DNA from: a virus
Strand: one strand, 5' to 3'
Length of the DNA: 28,892 bases
Virus record (IMG/VR): IMGVR_UViG_3300031951_000918
Location: 1 to 28,892 of that record
The notes below the pieces were generated by a model, which saw nothing but the letters and a program-made list of their open reading frames with translations, was not told the origin of the DNA and made no database searches. Of this stretch, positions 7,030 through 13,934 are shown in pieces. A program made the position numbers and the translations under genes. Position 1 is the stretch's first letter, and the number at the start of each line of letters is the position of its first letter.

Positions 7030-9530
7030 TTATCTCCCTTTTTATTTTGTTGTGAACGCTGTTGAGCCATCTGCACAGCCATCTGCGCTTTATGTTTAGC
7101 TGCATCAATACCCATGCGTAAACCTTCAGCCTGTTGCTGTTTCTGAGCTTTATCTTTAGCGGCAGCAGATTGAGCACCGACTTGCATCGCAGCAATTTGC
7201 ATCTGCGCTTGGATGCGTGATTCTTCAACACGTATACGGTCAGCTTTCTCAGCAGCATCGACTTGTTGCTTCTGTGCTTTGAGTTGTAGGTCTTGCTGTT
7301 TGAGTTGCAACTCCTGCATTTGCATCTGGACAATCGGGTCTTGCAGTTTCTGTTGCGCGGCTTGTTGTTGAGCTTCTTGCTGGTTTTGTTGCAGTAACTG
7401 CTGTGCGGCTTGTGCGGCCTTAATAGCAATCTGATCCGCCATTTCTGGTGGTACACGTTTTTTCTTCTCGCCATTTTCTTCTTTACCCGGCAAGACGATG
7501 CCCATTGCTTCTTCCATCGTACGACGATACTCAAACGCAATGTGCTCGTTTACGTGAGCCATAGCCGCAGCCATAATCACTTGAGCTTGTGGGTTCATCT
7601 GCATCAACTGTTGAATCTTAGGGTCTTGGATTGCAGCCATATGTACAGCAATGTGTGCTTGATGGTTTTGCTCCATAAACGCTTTGACAGGCTTGTGAGT
7701 AAGAATGTCTTGGTTCTCTTGGATTGGGTCGGTAGGTTCTGCGTCATCCTCAGTCTTGACTAACTTATCAGCGTTTTTCACGCCTAACACCTCAATCATC
7801 TGACGATGTAAAAGTGCTAAGTCATACAACTGTGGTGCTTGTTGCGCTAGCTGCAACACGGCCTGATACGTAACAATTTTCTGCGCCATAGTCGCAGCAT
7901 TAGGATCACTAACTGGAATGACGTCTGTTGAGTCATAGTCCGATTTCTTAGCCTTACGATTAGCGTCTTCTGGCTCGTAGTCGTACTCTTCTGGTGTGTA
8001 ATCCGCAATAATCACTTTTAAGAGCTTGAACTCTTGTTTCATTGTGTAGTGCAGACGGGCTTGCACCGCAGTAACTACTTTAAGAGTGCGCTCTAATATT
8101 GCTAACGTCGTGCCTACAGGAGCTTCATTGCTCATGTCTGAGACATTCATATCCCCTGATGAAGCAAATGCCCGGCCTTCTTGGACAATCTGCTGAAACA
8201 GAGCCATTAAAACTTGTGATGGCTCCTTGTACGGGAGTGGTAATATGTTGTCACGGATGCTTCCGGAAGGGACATCTACGTCCCTGAATTCTCCGGGTTG
8301 GATCGGCGTGTCATCACCTTTAATCCGAAGTCCTCTTGATTTAAGTCCGCCGGGGAGATTAGATAGAGTGCCCGCGTCAACAAGTTGGCGGATGAGCATC
8401 GTTGCTGATTTCGCGTAGCCTCCGATAAGGTGGATAAGACCGTAACCATAGAAGCCAAAACCGGGGATGTATTGGTAGTGGACAAAGTGCTGTCGCTTTG
8501 TGTGGAGGATGTCGTCTTCATACCAATTTCTCCTAATAGCTAAGATAGTGCGCGTGCCTTTCTCTATGGTAACTACATACGGTAGCGCAATCCCAGTCTC
8601 ACGACCTTTTTTATCTGTATGCTCAAACCCTTTTAGGTCTAAATTAACATGCATTTCAAGGATGCGGAAGCGATCATCTTGGGTCGCGTTCATCCCTGTC
8701 TCTTCAGCCTTCTGCTTCTCAATGTCGTCTAACTCATAGCCCGGCTCGCCTAGATCAACATCTGCGTAGAACCCAGCTTCTTGCAACCTGACCACTTCTT
8801 GTTCAGTCTTGCGCATGACATGAGTAACACGCTCAGAATCTTCAATATTTGAGCTTCCGTACGGAACAACAATGTCTTCTGCTGGGATAAACACAGCAAC
8901 TTGACGACCCTTAGCCGGATCGAAGTAAACTTTCTTGAATGCGCTACCTGCTAGTGGTAGCGACCACAGCATTTTCTCGTGTTCAGGTCTGTACTCAGTC
9001 ATCACATCTGTGAGCTGATAGTTCATGTCGTCACGCACGCGCTCGGCGGCTTCTTCGCGTAACTTATTGATAGCGCCAACAATCTGGGTCTTCACAGGAC
9101 CTTGTGCTGGAAATGTCTCCATCATGGCTTCTGATTGGAAACGTACGACTGACTCGGTAAGCATCGGGTGGAACACGCCACACGCACCCTGCCAAGGTTC
9201 AGTTCTTTCTTCATAGTTCAAACCAAGCAACTTCAGACCATCGACATACGTCTTGATCCAGTCTCTGCGATCCATGATGTCTTTATCAAAGTCGCTTACT
9301 AAATCATTTGCTAGTCCAGACAAGTCACCCTCGTCCATGTACTCGGCAAGGTTGGCATCAAAAGATTCTGCTGTTTCTTTTTCAGGTTTAATCTGAATTT
9401 CTATATCGCCTACGTGGATATCTATAGACTCTGGGTCTTCAATCTCGATCTCGATTGGTTCTTCGTCCACCATATCAGCAAGCCCCATCGGTGCCTGATA
9501 CAAACCTTTGTCCATCATGCCTGTTGCCAT
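7026..9530 (-). CDS. Portal protein
   Basis: An 834-aa protein, large for a portal. The core (about residues 70-560) contains typical portal features: DFDKDIMDRRDWIKTYVDGL, EPWQGACGVFHPMLTESVVR, the helix QFVHYQYIPGFGFYGYGLIH, then KSATMLIRQLVDAGTLSNLP and GGLKSRGLRIKGDD. The C-terminal 145 residues are a Gln/Ala-rich helical tail (QQLLQQNQQEAQQQAAQQKL and onwards), reminiscent of the helical barrel that extends P22-type portals into the capsid. The N-terminus has an acidic segment (EEPIEIEIEDPESIDIHVGD). Portals form the dodecameric vertex through which DNA enters. It directly follows the large terminase gene with 9 nt between. Confidence 0.85.
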   Translation of the reverse strand: MATGMMDKGLYQAPMGLADMVDEEPIEIEIEDPESIDIHVGDIEIQIKPEKETAESFDANLAEYMDEGDLSGLANDLVSDFDKDIMDRRDWIKTYVDGLKLLGLNYEERTEPWQGACGVFHPMLTESVVRFQSEAMMETFPAQGPVKTQIVGAINKLREEAAERVRDDMNYQLTDVMTEYRPEHEKMLWSLPLAGSAFKKVYFDPAKGRQVAVFIPAEDIVVPYGSSNIEDSERVTHVMRKTEQEVVRLQEAGFYADVDLGEPGYELDDIEKQKAEETGMNATQDDRFRILEMHVNLDLKGFEHTDKKGRETGIALPYVVTIEKGTRTILAIRRNWYEDDILHTKRQHFVHYQYIPGFGFYGYGLIHLIGGYAKSATMLIRQLVDAGTLSNLPGGLKSRGLRIKGDDTPIQPGEFRDVDVPSGSIRDNILPLPYKEPSQVLMALFQQIVQEGRAFASSGDMNVSDMSNEAPVGTTLAILERTLKVVTAVQARLHYTMKQEFKLLKVIIADYTPEEYDYEPEDANRKAKKSDYDSTDVIPVSDPNAATMAQKIVTYQAVLQLAQQAPQLYDLALLHRQMIEVLGVKNADKLVKTEDDAEPTDPIQENQDILTHKPVKAFMEQNHQAHIAVHMAAIQDPKIQQLMQMNPQAQVIMAAAMAHVNEHIAFEYRRTMEEAMGIVLPGKEENGEKKKRVPPEMADQIAIKAAQAAQQLLQQNQQEAQQQAAQQKLQDPIVQMQMQELQLKQQDLQLKAQKQQVDAAEKADRIRVEESRIQAQMQIAAMQVGAQSAAAKDKAQKQQQAEGLRMGIDAAKHKAQMAVQMAQQRSQQNKKGDK

Positions 9531-9539
9531 ATTAAATCC

Positions 9540-11057
9540 TTAGACAGTGTAGAACCGCTCTTTGGCGCGGCGACCTTTAAACCATGTGATGTCTTCTGGT
9601 TCATCCGTGTCAAGACGGATAAACCCACCATTCCTGAATCTTAACAGCGCAAGGGTAGTGGAGTCCACCAAGTCATCGTTAGCTCCGGACGGGAAGTCAT
9701 TGCATTCCTCAATAACTTCTTTAGCCCATCTACGATCTGGTGCATAAACAATCCCACCTTGAAACAGTGACGACACTGCATTCACACGCGCTATCTTGTC
9801 TTGTCCTTTGCCCGGGGTGAACTCCCCCACCGGTATCCCCATGCGTCTGAACTCTTGGTAAAGCACAGAGCCGTTGGACTTCTTCTCGACCATGAACGCG
9901 TCTGGCTCCCACTCTTTATATTCCTCGAGAACGAGCTTCTTGAGGTCTGGGTACTCCATACGTTTCTTAATAGCATTGAGTAAGATGATGCTGTGGTTGT
10001 TGGTTTCCTCGTTATAGAAGACCCCCCATGTAGTCAAGGCGTTGTAGTCGGCACGGGTGTTGGCTTCTTGAGCTGCGTCCAGACTCATGATAATGAACTC
10101 ACACTGCGGAGCGTCTTCTTTGTCCCAGATGCGCCACCACTCCTTCTTTATTAGTGCGCCCTCTTCTGATACAGGGTTCTGCATGTACTGGGCTTCCCAA
10201 TACCGCACGTCCATACCAGCCTTTTTAGACAGCAATTCCTCAATAGACCAGAAGTCGCCCCATAGGGGCTTCTCGTTCAGGATGGCTGGGAACTCAACCA
10301 CTTCCCAAGGGTCAACGTCCTCTTCGCGCTCCATCTGACTCAGTATTTGTCCAGTTAGGTCTAATTTAGACCATCTAGTCATCACGATAATGATCGCACC
10401 ACCGGGCATAAGACGCTGGATAGGACCAGACTGGAACCACTCCCAAGCAGGAAGAAATACATCTGCTCGCCCAGTTTTAGCGTCTTGTTCCGAATGAGGA
10501 TCATCAATAATAAACAAGTCAGCCCCGCGACCAGCAAGAGCACCTCCGACACCAATAGCAAAGTATTCACCATTAAAGTTAGTCCCCCATCGTGATGCTG
10601 ACTTAGAGTCAGATTGCAGTTCTACCTGCGGAAAAATGTCTTTATACGAATCTGAACCCACAAGGTTACGAACGCGGCGACCAAAGTTAACTGCCAAATC
10701 AGCAGTGTGAGATGCCATAATGACCTTCTTATGGGGGAATTTGCCCAGAAACCACGCTGGCGCAAGATAGGAAATGAGCTCAGATTTACCGTGTCGAGGC
10801 GCAATATTAACGATGACACGCTTTTTCTTTCCTGCGGCGATATCTTCAAAGATTTTAGCGAGTCTACGATGGTGAGGACCAACTTTGTAACCGGGATATA
10901 CATGATCAGCGAAGTCTAATAGTGAATCTTTACCTACAATCTGGACAGATTCGCTGTCCCAGACCTTGATTAGCTCAAGAATCTTGCGTTTTTCGTCTGG
11001 CGAGGCCGTGGGCAGCAGACTTTTCAGCTTTTCAATCTGTTGTGGCGTTATTTTCAT
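9540..11057 (-). CDS. terL: Terminase large subunit (packaging ATPase-nuclease)
   Basis: A 505-aa protein of normal TerL length. The ATPase domain shows Walker A APRHGKSE (86-93), Walker B LFIIDDPHS (181-189) and the coupling motif IVMTRW (224-229). The RNase H-like nuclease domain has its acidic residues in IIMSLDAA (Asp327), FMVEKKSNG (Glu391) and ANDDLVDS (Asp461/462). It powers DNA translocation into the prohead and cuts the concatemer. The first 26 nt overlap the small-subunit gene. All key residues appear intact. The Walker A form with Arg-His-Gly-Lys-Ser is common in this family. Confidence 0.95.
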   Translation of the reverse strand: MKITPQQIEKLKSLLPTASPDEKRKILELIKVWDSESVQIVGKDSLLDFADHVYPGYKVGPHHRRLAKIFEDIAAGKKKRVIVNIAPRHGKSELISYLAPAWFLGKFPHKKVIMASHTADLAVNFGRRVRNLVGSDSYKDIFPQVELQSDSKSASRWGTNFNGEYFAIGVGGALAGRGADLFIIDDPHSEQDAKTGRADVFLPAWEWFQSGPIQRLMPGGAIIIVMTRWSKLDLTGQILSQMEREEDVDPWEVVEFPAILNEKPLWGDFWSIEELLSKKAGMDVRYWEAQYMQNPVSEEGALIKKEWWRIWDKEDAPQCEFIIMSLDAAQEANTRADYNALTTWGVFYNEETNNHSIILLNAIKKRMEYPDLKKLVLEEYKEWEPDAFMVEKKSNGSVLYQEFRRMGIPVGEFTPGKGQDKIARVNAVSSLFQGGIVYAPDRRWAKEVIEECNDFPSGANDDLVDSTTLALLRFRNGGFIRLDTDEPEDITWFKGRRAKERFYTV

Positions 11058-11601
11058 GCTTGATTTCTATAACTTCCACGTCAATCGTGCGTTTTTCCAA
11101 CTTAGCAAGGGTCTCGAGCAGCTCTTTCTCGACTTCTTCCATAGATTGTTGCTTATGGGTGACCTCAGAGCGCTTCTTGAATGCATCCACGCCATCAACT
11201 TCACCTAAAGCACGCAGTGCTGTTAGTCGAATCTTGGCATCTGGGTGTTCGGTCTCAGCAACCAGCTTATTTACTACGTATTTCTTAAGGTCAGCCAGCT
11301 CTTTTACGACCATAACGTCGTGTTGGGCAACCATTCCAGCCAAATAAGCAACGGTTTCGTTGGGATATTGGGCTAAATTTACAGCATTTTGGGGCTGAGA
11401 CATTAGGGTTTGTACTATATCTTTAGCCTGATCCTTGTGTTCTTGACCCGGTTCTACGGGTTTACCCGATAGGTCAGAAATCAGCTTTACCGTCCTAGCC
11501 CGCATCTCCAACTCTTCTTTTGGAGACAGGTCTGGCATAGCCTCTGTCGCGGAGACTGGTAATGGGACATCGCTTTCGATGTCAGGAACGAGTTCTTGCA
11601 T
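11032..11601 (-). CDS. terS: Probable terminase small subunit
   Basis: A 189-aa acidic, helical protein overlapping the terminase large gene by 26 nt and heading the packaging transcript, the usual place of TerS. It has ELEMRARTVKLISDLSGKPV, then helices (ADLKKYVVNKLVAETEHPDA, MEEVEKELLETLAKLEKRTI) with a coiled-coil near the C-terminus. No obvious N-terminal helix-turn-helix is visible, so the call depends mainly on synteny. The start at 11601 has no good Shine-Dalgarno (GGAG is 14 nt upstream), and the predicted leader is only about 26 nt. Function as DNA-recognition subunit is inferred. Confidence 0.65.
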   Translation of the reverse strand: MQELVPDIESDVPLPVSATEAMPDLSPKEELEMRARTVKLISDLSGKPVEPGQEHKDQAKDIVQTLMSQPQNAVNLAQYPNETVAYLAGMVAQHDVMVVKELADLKKYVVNKLVAETEHPDAKIRLTALRALGEVDGVDAFKKRSEVTHKQQSMEEVEKELLETLAKLEKRTIDVEVIEIKHENNATTD

Positions 11602-11633
11602 GGAGGAAGTGGCACTCCAGTTATGGTGGCGCG

Positions 11634-11661
11634 ACTATACCAGAAAAATAGGTGTTGGCAA
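11634..11661 (-). promoter_or_regulatory. Promoter of the packaging/head transcript
   Basis: On the minus strand, TTGCCA (11661-11656) and TATAGT (11639-11634) are 16 bp apart, and TGG before the -10 gives an extended -10 element. Transcription should begin near 11627, 26 nt before the small-terminase ATG. Confidence 0.65.
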
Positions 11662-11848
11662 CACGTTCACATAAAGCAGTGGCGTTCAACTTACTAGGTA
11701 TTTGCACAATTCCAGTAAATACGGCGCTAACCCGTACTACGTGTCACCAACAAACCAACTCTACCAAAAAATATATACCCCCAAAACAAACTTGGGACTC
11801 CTACCCGGGGGGTGTTAGGGAAAACACCTATATACAGTAGTAGGGCAG

Positions 11849-11873
11849 AAAAAAAGACCCCACTGGGGGGCCT
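11849..11873 (-). terminator. Minus-strand intrinsic terminator
   Basis: On the minus strand CCCC-CAGT-GGGG is followed by TC and seven T residues (11855-11849). The stem is short but GC-only. It would stop leftward transcription before the terminase promoter region. Nothing on the minus strand upstream needs it unless a small RNA is made there. Confidence 0.5.
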
Positions 11874-11905
11874 AAAGAAGGAGAGACAAAATGCAACTGC
11901 GTTGC
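11849..11905 (-). ncRNA. Candidate small RNA ending in a terminator
   Basis: An extended -10 promoter TGCTATACT (11920-11912, minus strand) lies upstream of a terminator ending at 11849. It predicts an RNA of about 57 nt starting near 11905. The RNA would have a 5' hairpin GCAAC-GCA-GTTGC, an unpaired pyrimidine stretch TCTCTCCTTCTTT complementary to AAGGAG ribosome sites, and a terminator hairpin with U-run. This is the layout of many regulatory RNAs. The -35 region is poor, so expression is uncertain. Confidence 0.28.
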
Positions 11906-11959
11906 GGGTTCAGTATAGCAAGATTTGGGATTTTGCTGTGTTGTTTGTGCATATCTTAG
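11891..11959 (+). CDS. Very short hydrophobic ORF with a strong ribosome site
   Basis: A 22-codon ORF encoding a Cys-rich hydrophobic peptide (MQLRCGFSIARFGILLCCLC then IS). AAGGAG ends 9 nt before the ATG. It could be a leader peptide or tiny membrane peptide. It lies opposite the small RNA candidate, so its Shine-Dalgarno may simply be the complement of the RNA's pyrimidine stretch. Low confidence. Confidence 0.2.
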   Translation: MQLRCGFSIARFGILLCCLCIS

Positions 11960-12033
11960 AGTAGAGAGGTGCGGGAGTCCCAAGCGCCAAAAGAGGGGGC
12001 TGGGGGTATAGGGGTCGGGCATGGCAGGAAAAA

Positions 12034-12063
12034 TTGCATTCTCTCCCAATTTATGCCTATATA
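12034..12063 (+). promoter_or_regulatory. Promoter of the first right-block transcript
   Basis: TTGCAT (12034-12039) and TATATA (12058-12063) are 18 bp apart. The predicted start near 12070 coincides with a perfect hairpin CGACAC-GATGTT-GTGTCG (12070-12087), so the mRNA would carry a stem at its 5' end, followed by GGAG and the ATG at 12108. Confidence 0.5.
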
Positions 12064-12107
12064 TAAATACGACACGATGTTGTGTCGCATTACATTGGAG
12101 ATTGATT

Positions 12108-12395
12108 ATGTTCATTAACCCATTGAAGCACAACCAAATGTTTATCACACCAACTGCAGAGCAACTGATTGATACCGCAGACAGTATGACAAACAAAGCA
12201 GAAGCGTGGCAGATCATGATGTTAGCAATGAACTACTGCTACCAAGAAGTAGAGCGTGAAGTAGCGCGTGATGCTATCGATCGCAAGCGTGTCCGCATCA
12301 TTGCCAGACCTACTACACCAGCAGATGACGAAGCGCAAGAAGAAGAGAAACGTATCTTGTCACTCAACTATCTACTGAAGAATAAGAACATCTGA
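12108..12395 (+). CDS. Small acidic protein, first gene of the right block
   Basis: A 95-aa protein of unknown function, mostly helical (AEQLIDTADSMTNKAEAWQI, then NYCYQEVEREVARDAIDRKR) with an acidic/basic C-terminal third (TTPADDEAQEEEKRILSLNY). I use ATG 12108, preceded by GGAG at 6-7 nt, rather than an in-frame start 87 nt upstream that would begin before the promoter. Its last codons and stop form one strand of stem I and the core of the hammerhead motif at 12386-12437, so coding and ribozyme constraints overlap. As the first right-block gene it is probably expressed early. Confidence 0.7.
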   Translation: MFINPLKHNQMFITPTAEQLIDTADSMTNKAEAWQIMMLAMNYCYQEVEREVARDAIDRKRVRIIARPTTPADDEAQEEEKRILSLNYLLKNKNI

Positions 12396-12437
12396 TGAGT
12401 CTTTAATAGACGAAACTGCAGTGATGCAGTCATGTTC
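12386..12437 (+). ncRNA. Type I hammerhead ribozyme
   Basis: All parts of a hammerhead are present in order. Stem I strand GAACAT (12386-12391); core CTGATGA (12392-12398); stem II GTCT-TTAAT-AGAC (12399-12411), whose first pair is the preferred G10.1-C11.1; core GAAA (12412-12415); stem III ACTGCA-GTGA-TGCAGT (12415-12430), including the A15.1-U16.1 pair and a GTGA loop; cleavage base C17 (12431); stem I strand ATGTTC (12432-12437), fully complementary to the first. Stems II and III are closed and stem I is open, so it is type I. Every invariant core nucleotide is present. Predicted self-cleavage is between 12431 and 12432, separating the upstream gene's message from a 26-nt leader of the next gene. 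Confidence 0.9.
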
Positions 12438-12457
12438 AACTACTTGGAGATATCCAA

Positions 12458-12922
12458 ATGAAAGCACGCAAAGCAAACCCACTGATCACTGCAATCAACG
12501 ATCAGATCAAAACCTACAAACGAGATGCAAACACCTTCCACCAGAAAGCAACTCAACTAACCAAGGATCGTATGTTGATTCGCGCACTGTATGCCCCACT
12601 GTTTGTTAACTTCACCAGAGATGATCAACTCTTTGTTTCCATGTTTGGAGATCGTATCCACTTTAATGTGTATATGCGTGAACTCGATAGTTTCAAAGAC
12701 GAGCGTTTGCTCTCCATCTTGAACACTGCAATGGAAACAATCAGTGATTCTGTTAGAGAAAAAGACTATGCTCAATACGACCACAAAGAGTATTACATCA
12801 ATACAGACGATGTAAATTTGTGCATAACAGCCTATGTCAAAGAAGACAGTCCGACATGCAAGAAGATCATGACAGGCATGGAAGTGAAAGAAGTGCCGAC
12901 ATACAAGTTTGTATGTGAGTAA
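12458..12922 (+). CDS. Unknown 154-aa protein downstream of the ribozyme
   Basis: A 154-aa protein of unknown function. The N-terminal 40 residues are a basic helix (MKARKANPLITAINDQIKTY, then HQKATQLTKDRML); the rest is mixed alpha/beta with aromatic residues (FVSMFGDRIHFNVYMRELDS, HKEYYINTDDVNLCITAYVK). No catalytic or membrane motif is visible. TTGGAG precedes the ATG by 8 nt. The predicted mature 5' end of its message is the hammerhead cleavage site, and a strong terminator follows, so it is effectively a monocistronic message after cleavage. Confidence 0.75.
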   Translation: MKARKANPLITAINDQIKTYKRDANTFHQKATQLTKDRMLIRALYAPLFVNFTRDDQLFVSMFGDRIHFNVYMRELDSFKDERLLSILNTAMETISDSVREKDYAQYDHKEYYINTDDVNLCITAYVKEDSPTCKKIMTGMEVKEVPTYKFVCE

Positions 12923-12925
12923 CAC

Positions 12926-12951
12926 AAAGGGAGCCTCGGCTCCCTTTTTTT
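12926..12951 (+). terminator. Intrinsic terminator
   Basis: AAAGGGAGCC-TC-GGCTCCCTTT followed by more T forms a 10-bp perfect stem with a seven-T run, 3 nt after the stop of the 154-aa gene. It closes the first right-block transcript. Confidence 0.9.
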
Positions 12952-12952
12952 G

Positions 12953-13036
12953 CGCCTCGAGTTTTTGATACCAGTTATTTGTCGTCGCGTGCGTCTATGC
13001 GTGCGAGCTATATAGAGTTTCACGGGGTAAGGAAAC
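12953..13036 (+). repeat. Leader repeat, copy A
   Basis: First of three long copies of an ~80-bp element. It contains ACCAGTTATTTGTC, a GC-rich CGTGCG/TGCGTGCG tract, and ends with the core TTTCACGGGGTAAGGAAA (13018-13035). It lies between a terminator and the next promoter. This copy is the most diverged and its core dyad is imperfect. Confidence 0.7.
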
Positions 13037-13065
13037 TGGAAACTTTTTTCAGAGTCAGCTATATA
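13037..13065 (+). promoter_or_regulatory. Probable promoter for the first paralogue
   Basis: TGGAAA (13037-13042) and TATATA (13060-13065) are 17 bp apart, directly after repeat copy A. The -35 box is weak. Transcription would begin near 13072, just before a 5' stem (13076-13095). Confidence 0.4.
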
Positions 13066-13075
13066 TAACTATCGG

Positions 13076-13122
13076 ACAGTTCAGTTCGGTACTGTTTGCG
13101 GTGTCAGTCACACCGCGTTTTT
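13076..13122 (+). promoter_or_regulatory. Double-hairpin leader with U-run (possible attenuator)
   Basis: ACAGT (13076-13080) pairs with ACTGT (13091-13095). Next GCGGTGT-CAGTC-ACACCGC (13098-13116) is a perfect 7-bp stem followed after one G by five T residues, then TTGGAG and the ATG at 13136. The second stem plus U-run looks like a terminator inside the leader, so the gene may be controlled by attenuation, or the stem may only stabilise the mRNA. Confidence 0.5.
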
Positions 13123-13135
13123 CTTGGAGTTAAAC

Positions 13136-13813
13136 ATGAAAGCTAAAGCTACAGCTTCTGTCGATATGACCACAATCAACAAAGCTATCGCGGATACCTT
13201 TACACCACCATCCAGCATTAAAGACGCGGCTTACCGCTTCGCTCGTATTGGTGAAACTGCTACTGGACTCGCTCGGTTCATTATGGACTCTGCCCCTGAG
13301 TTTCCCGCTGAGACAAGCGCTGAACTCAAAGCGGATTTGTTTGCGGGTTTTATGACTCGCGCACATGAACTGTGGGGTCAGGACTACTTCACTCGCGGTG
13401 AAAGCGGTGTGCTCATCAAAGCGGGTAACTCGCTTGATGGTCAAGCCGAATATCCGAAAGGGTCAACGACACTCAGTCTCCACTACTGCTACTCATTCAG
13501 TCAGCAAGAGTTTGGTCAACTGAAAAACAAAGACCCACAGCTACATGGACTAGTCAAAATAATGCGCGACAAGTTCAGCAAGTATGCGTCAAACAACTTG
13601 TCAGCACTCAGGCGGTCAGCTAACAACCTACTGAATGAAGGTAAGACCCGCGAACGCGGTGCAACAAAAGCCTTTACTGAGTCTGTGACTGAAATGTTTG
13701 CTGACTATGACAAGCGAGTCAAGAACGCTGAGAATCGTGGAGACGATACAGCGAACCCCGCTAAGTTCAGAACAGCAAGAGACGCGTTCTGGAAAGCTTA
13801 CAACGCTAAGTAA
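13136..13813 (+). CDS. Unknown protein, paralogue 1 of a tandem pair
   Basis: A 225-aa, basic-to-neutral protein of unknown function. It shares with the next gene product the motif SFSQQEFGQL (SFSQQQFGQL in the partner), then KFSKYASNNLSAL, TRERGATKAF and NAENRGDDTANPAKFRTARD before a final DAFWKAYNAK. These blocks sit in the same order in both, so the two are paralogues. No known fold is recognisable; the conserved Arg/Lys/Gln blocks in the C-terminal half could contact nucleic acid. Start at 13136 follows TTGGAG; an upstream in-frame TTG at 13124 overlaps that site. It has its own terminator at 13820-13853. Confidence 0.75.
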   Translation: MKAKATASVDMTTINKAIADTFTPPSSIKDAAYRFARIGETATGLARFIMDSAPEFPAETSAELKADLFAGFMTRAHELWGQDYFTRGESGVLIKAGNSLDGQAEYPKGSTTLSLHYCYSFSQQEFGQLKNKDPQLHGLVKIMRDKFSKYASNNLSALRRSANNLLNEGKTRERGATKAFTESVTEMFADYDKRVKNAENRGDDTANPAKFRTARDAFWKAYNAK

Positions 13814-13819
13814 TTAGCC

Positions 13820-13853
13820 TGACCCTGCAGACCGAAAGGTTTGCGGGGTTTTT
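13820..13853 (+). terminator. Intrinsic terminator after paralogue 1
   Basis: CCCTGCAGACC-GAAA-GGTTTGCGGGG (13823-13848) forms an 11-position stem with GNRA-type loop and one mismatch, followed by TTTTT. The similar layout after paralogue 2 (GACC-GCAA-GGTT) suggests both terminators were copied with the genes. Confidence 0.8.
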
Positions 13854-13934
13854 GTTTTGCCCCTGAGACCAGTTATATGTCGTTGCGCGTGTATGCGTGT
13901 GCGCTATTTAGCGTTTCACGGGGTCGTGAAATTT
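13854..13934 (+). repeat. Leader repeat, copy B
   Basis: Shares with copy C a 26-nt identical start (from TTTGCCCCTGAGACCAG through TTATATGTC), then a GC-rich tract, and ends with a perfect dyad TTTCAC-GGGGTC-GTGAAA (13914-13931). This copy gives the clearest core palindrome. It precedes the promoter of paralogue 2. Confidence 0.8.

Larger units (their letters stand above)
11774..12010. repeat. Nested inverted-repeat arms around the divergent spacer
   Basis: TATACCCCC (11774-11782) matches GGGGGTATA (12002-12010) inverted, and inside them CTTGGGACTCC (11791-11801) matches GGAGTCCCAAG (11974-11984) inverted. The two arm pairs are nested, but spacing within the arms differs (8 against 17 nt). 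The enclosed core contains the terminator and small RNA candidate. It could be a two-sided operator, a remnant of an inverted-repeat element, or chance. Confidence 0.45.
11602..12107. other. Divergent intergenic control region
   Basis: This 506-base spacer separates the left (minus) and right (plus) blocks. It holds the terminase promoter, inverted-repeat arms, a minus-strand terminator with a possible upstream promoter, a short plus-strand ORF and the first right-block promoter. No long gene with a ribosome site is visible in it. Confidence 0.7.

Noticed and set aside
6989-7540. A 183-codon minus-strand frame within the portal gene
   Set aside because: It is a different frame of the Gln-rich portal tail, made open by CAG/CAA-rich codons, and gives a Lys/Asn/Ser-rich peptide with no ribosome site.
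8150-8175. CTGATGA on the plus strand opposite the portal gene
   Set aside because: No GAAA partner or stems follow, so it is not a hammerhead.
11828-12217. A 129-codon minus-strand reading frame across the divergent spacer
   Set aside because: It crosses the right-block promoter, the short hairpin and the terminator, lacks a ribosome site, and its product has no coherent composition. It overlaps the better-supported gene at 12108.
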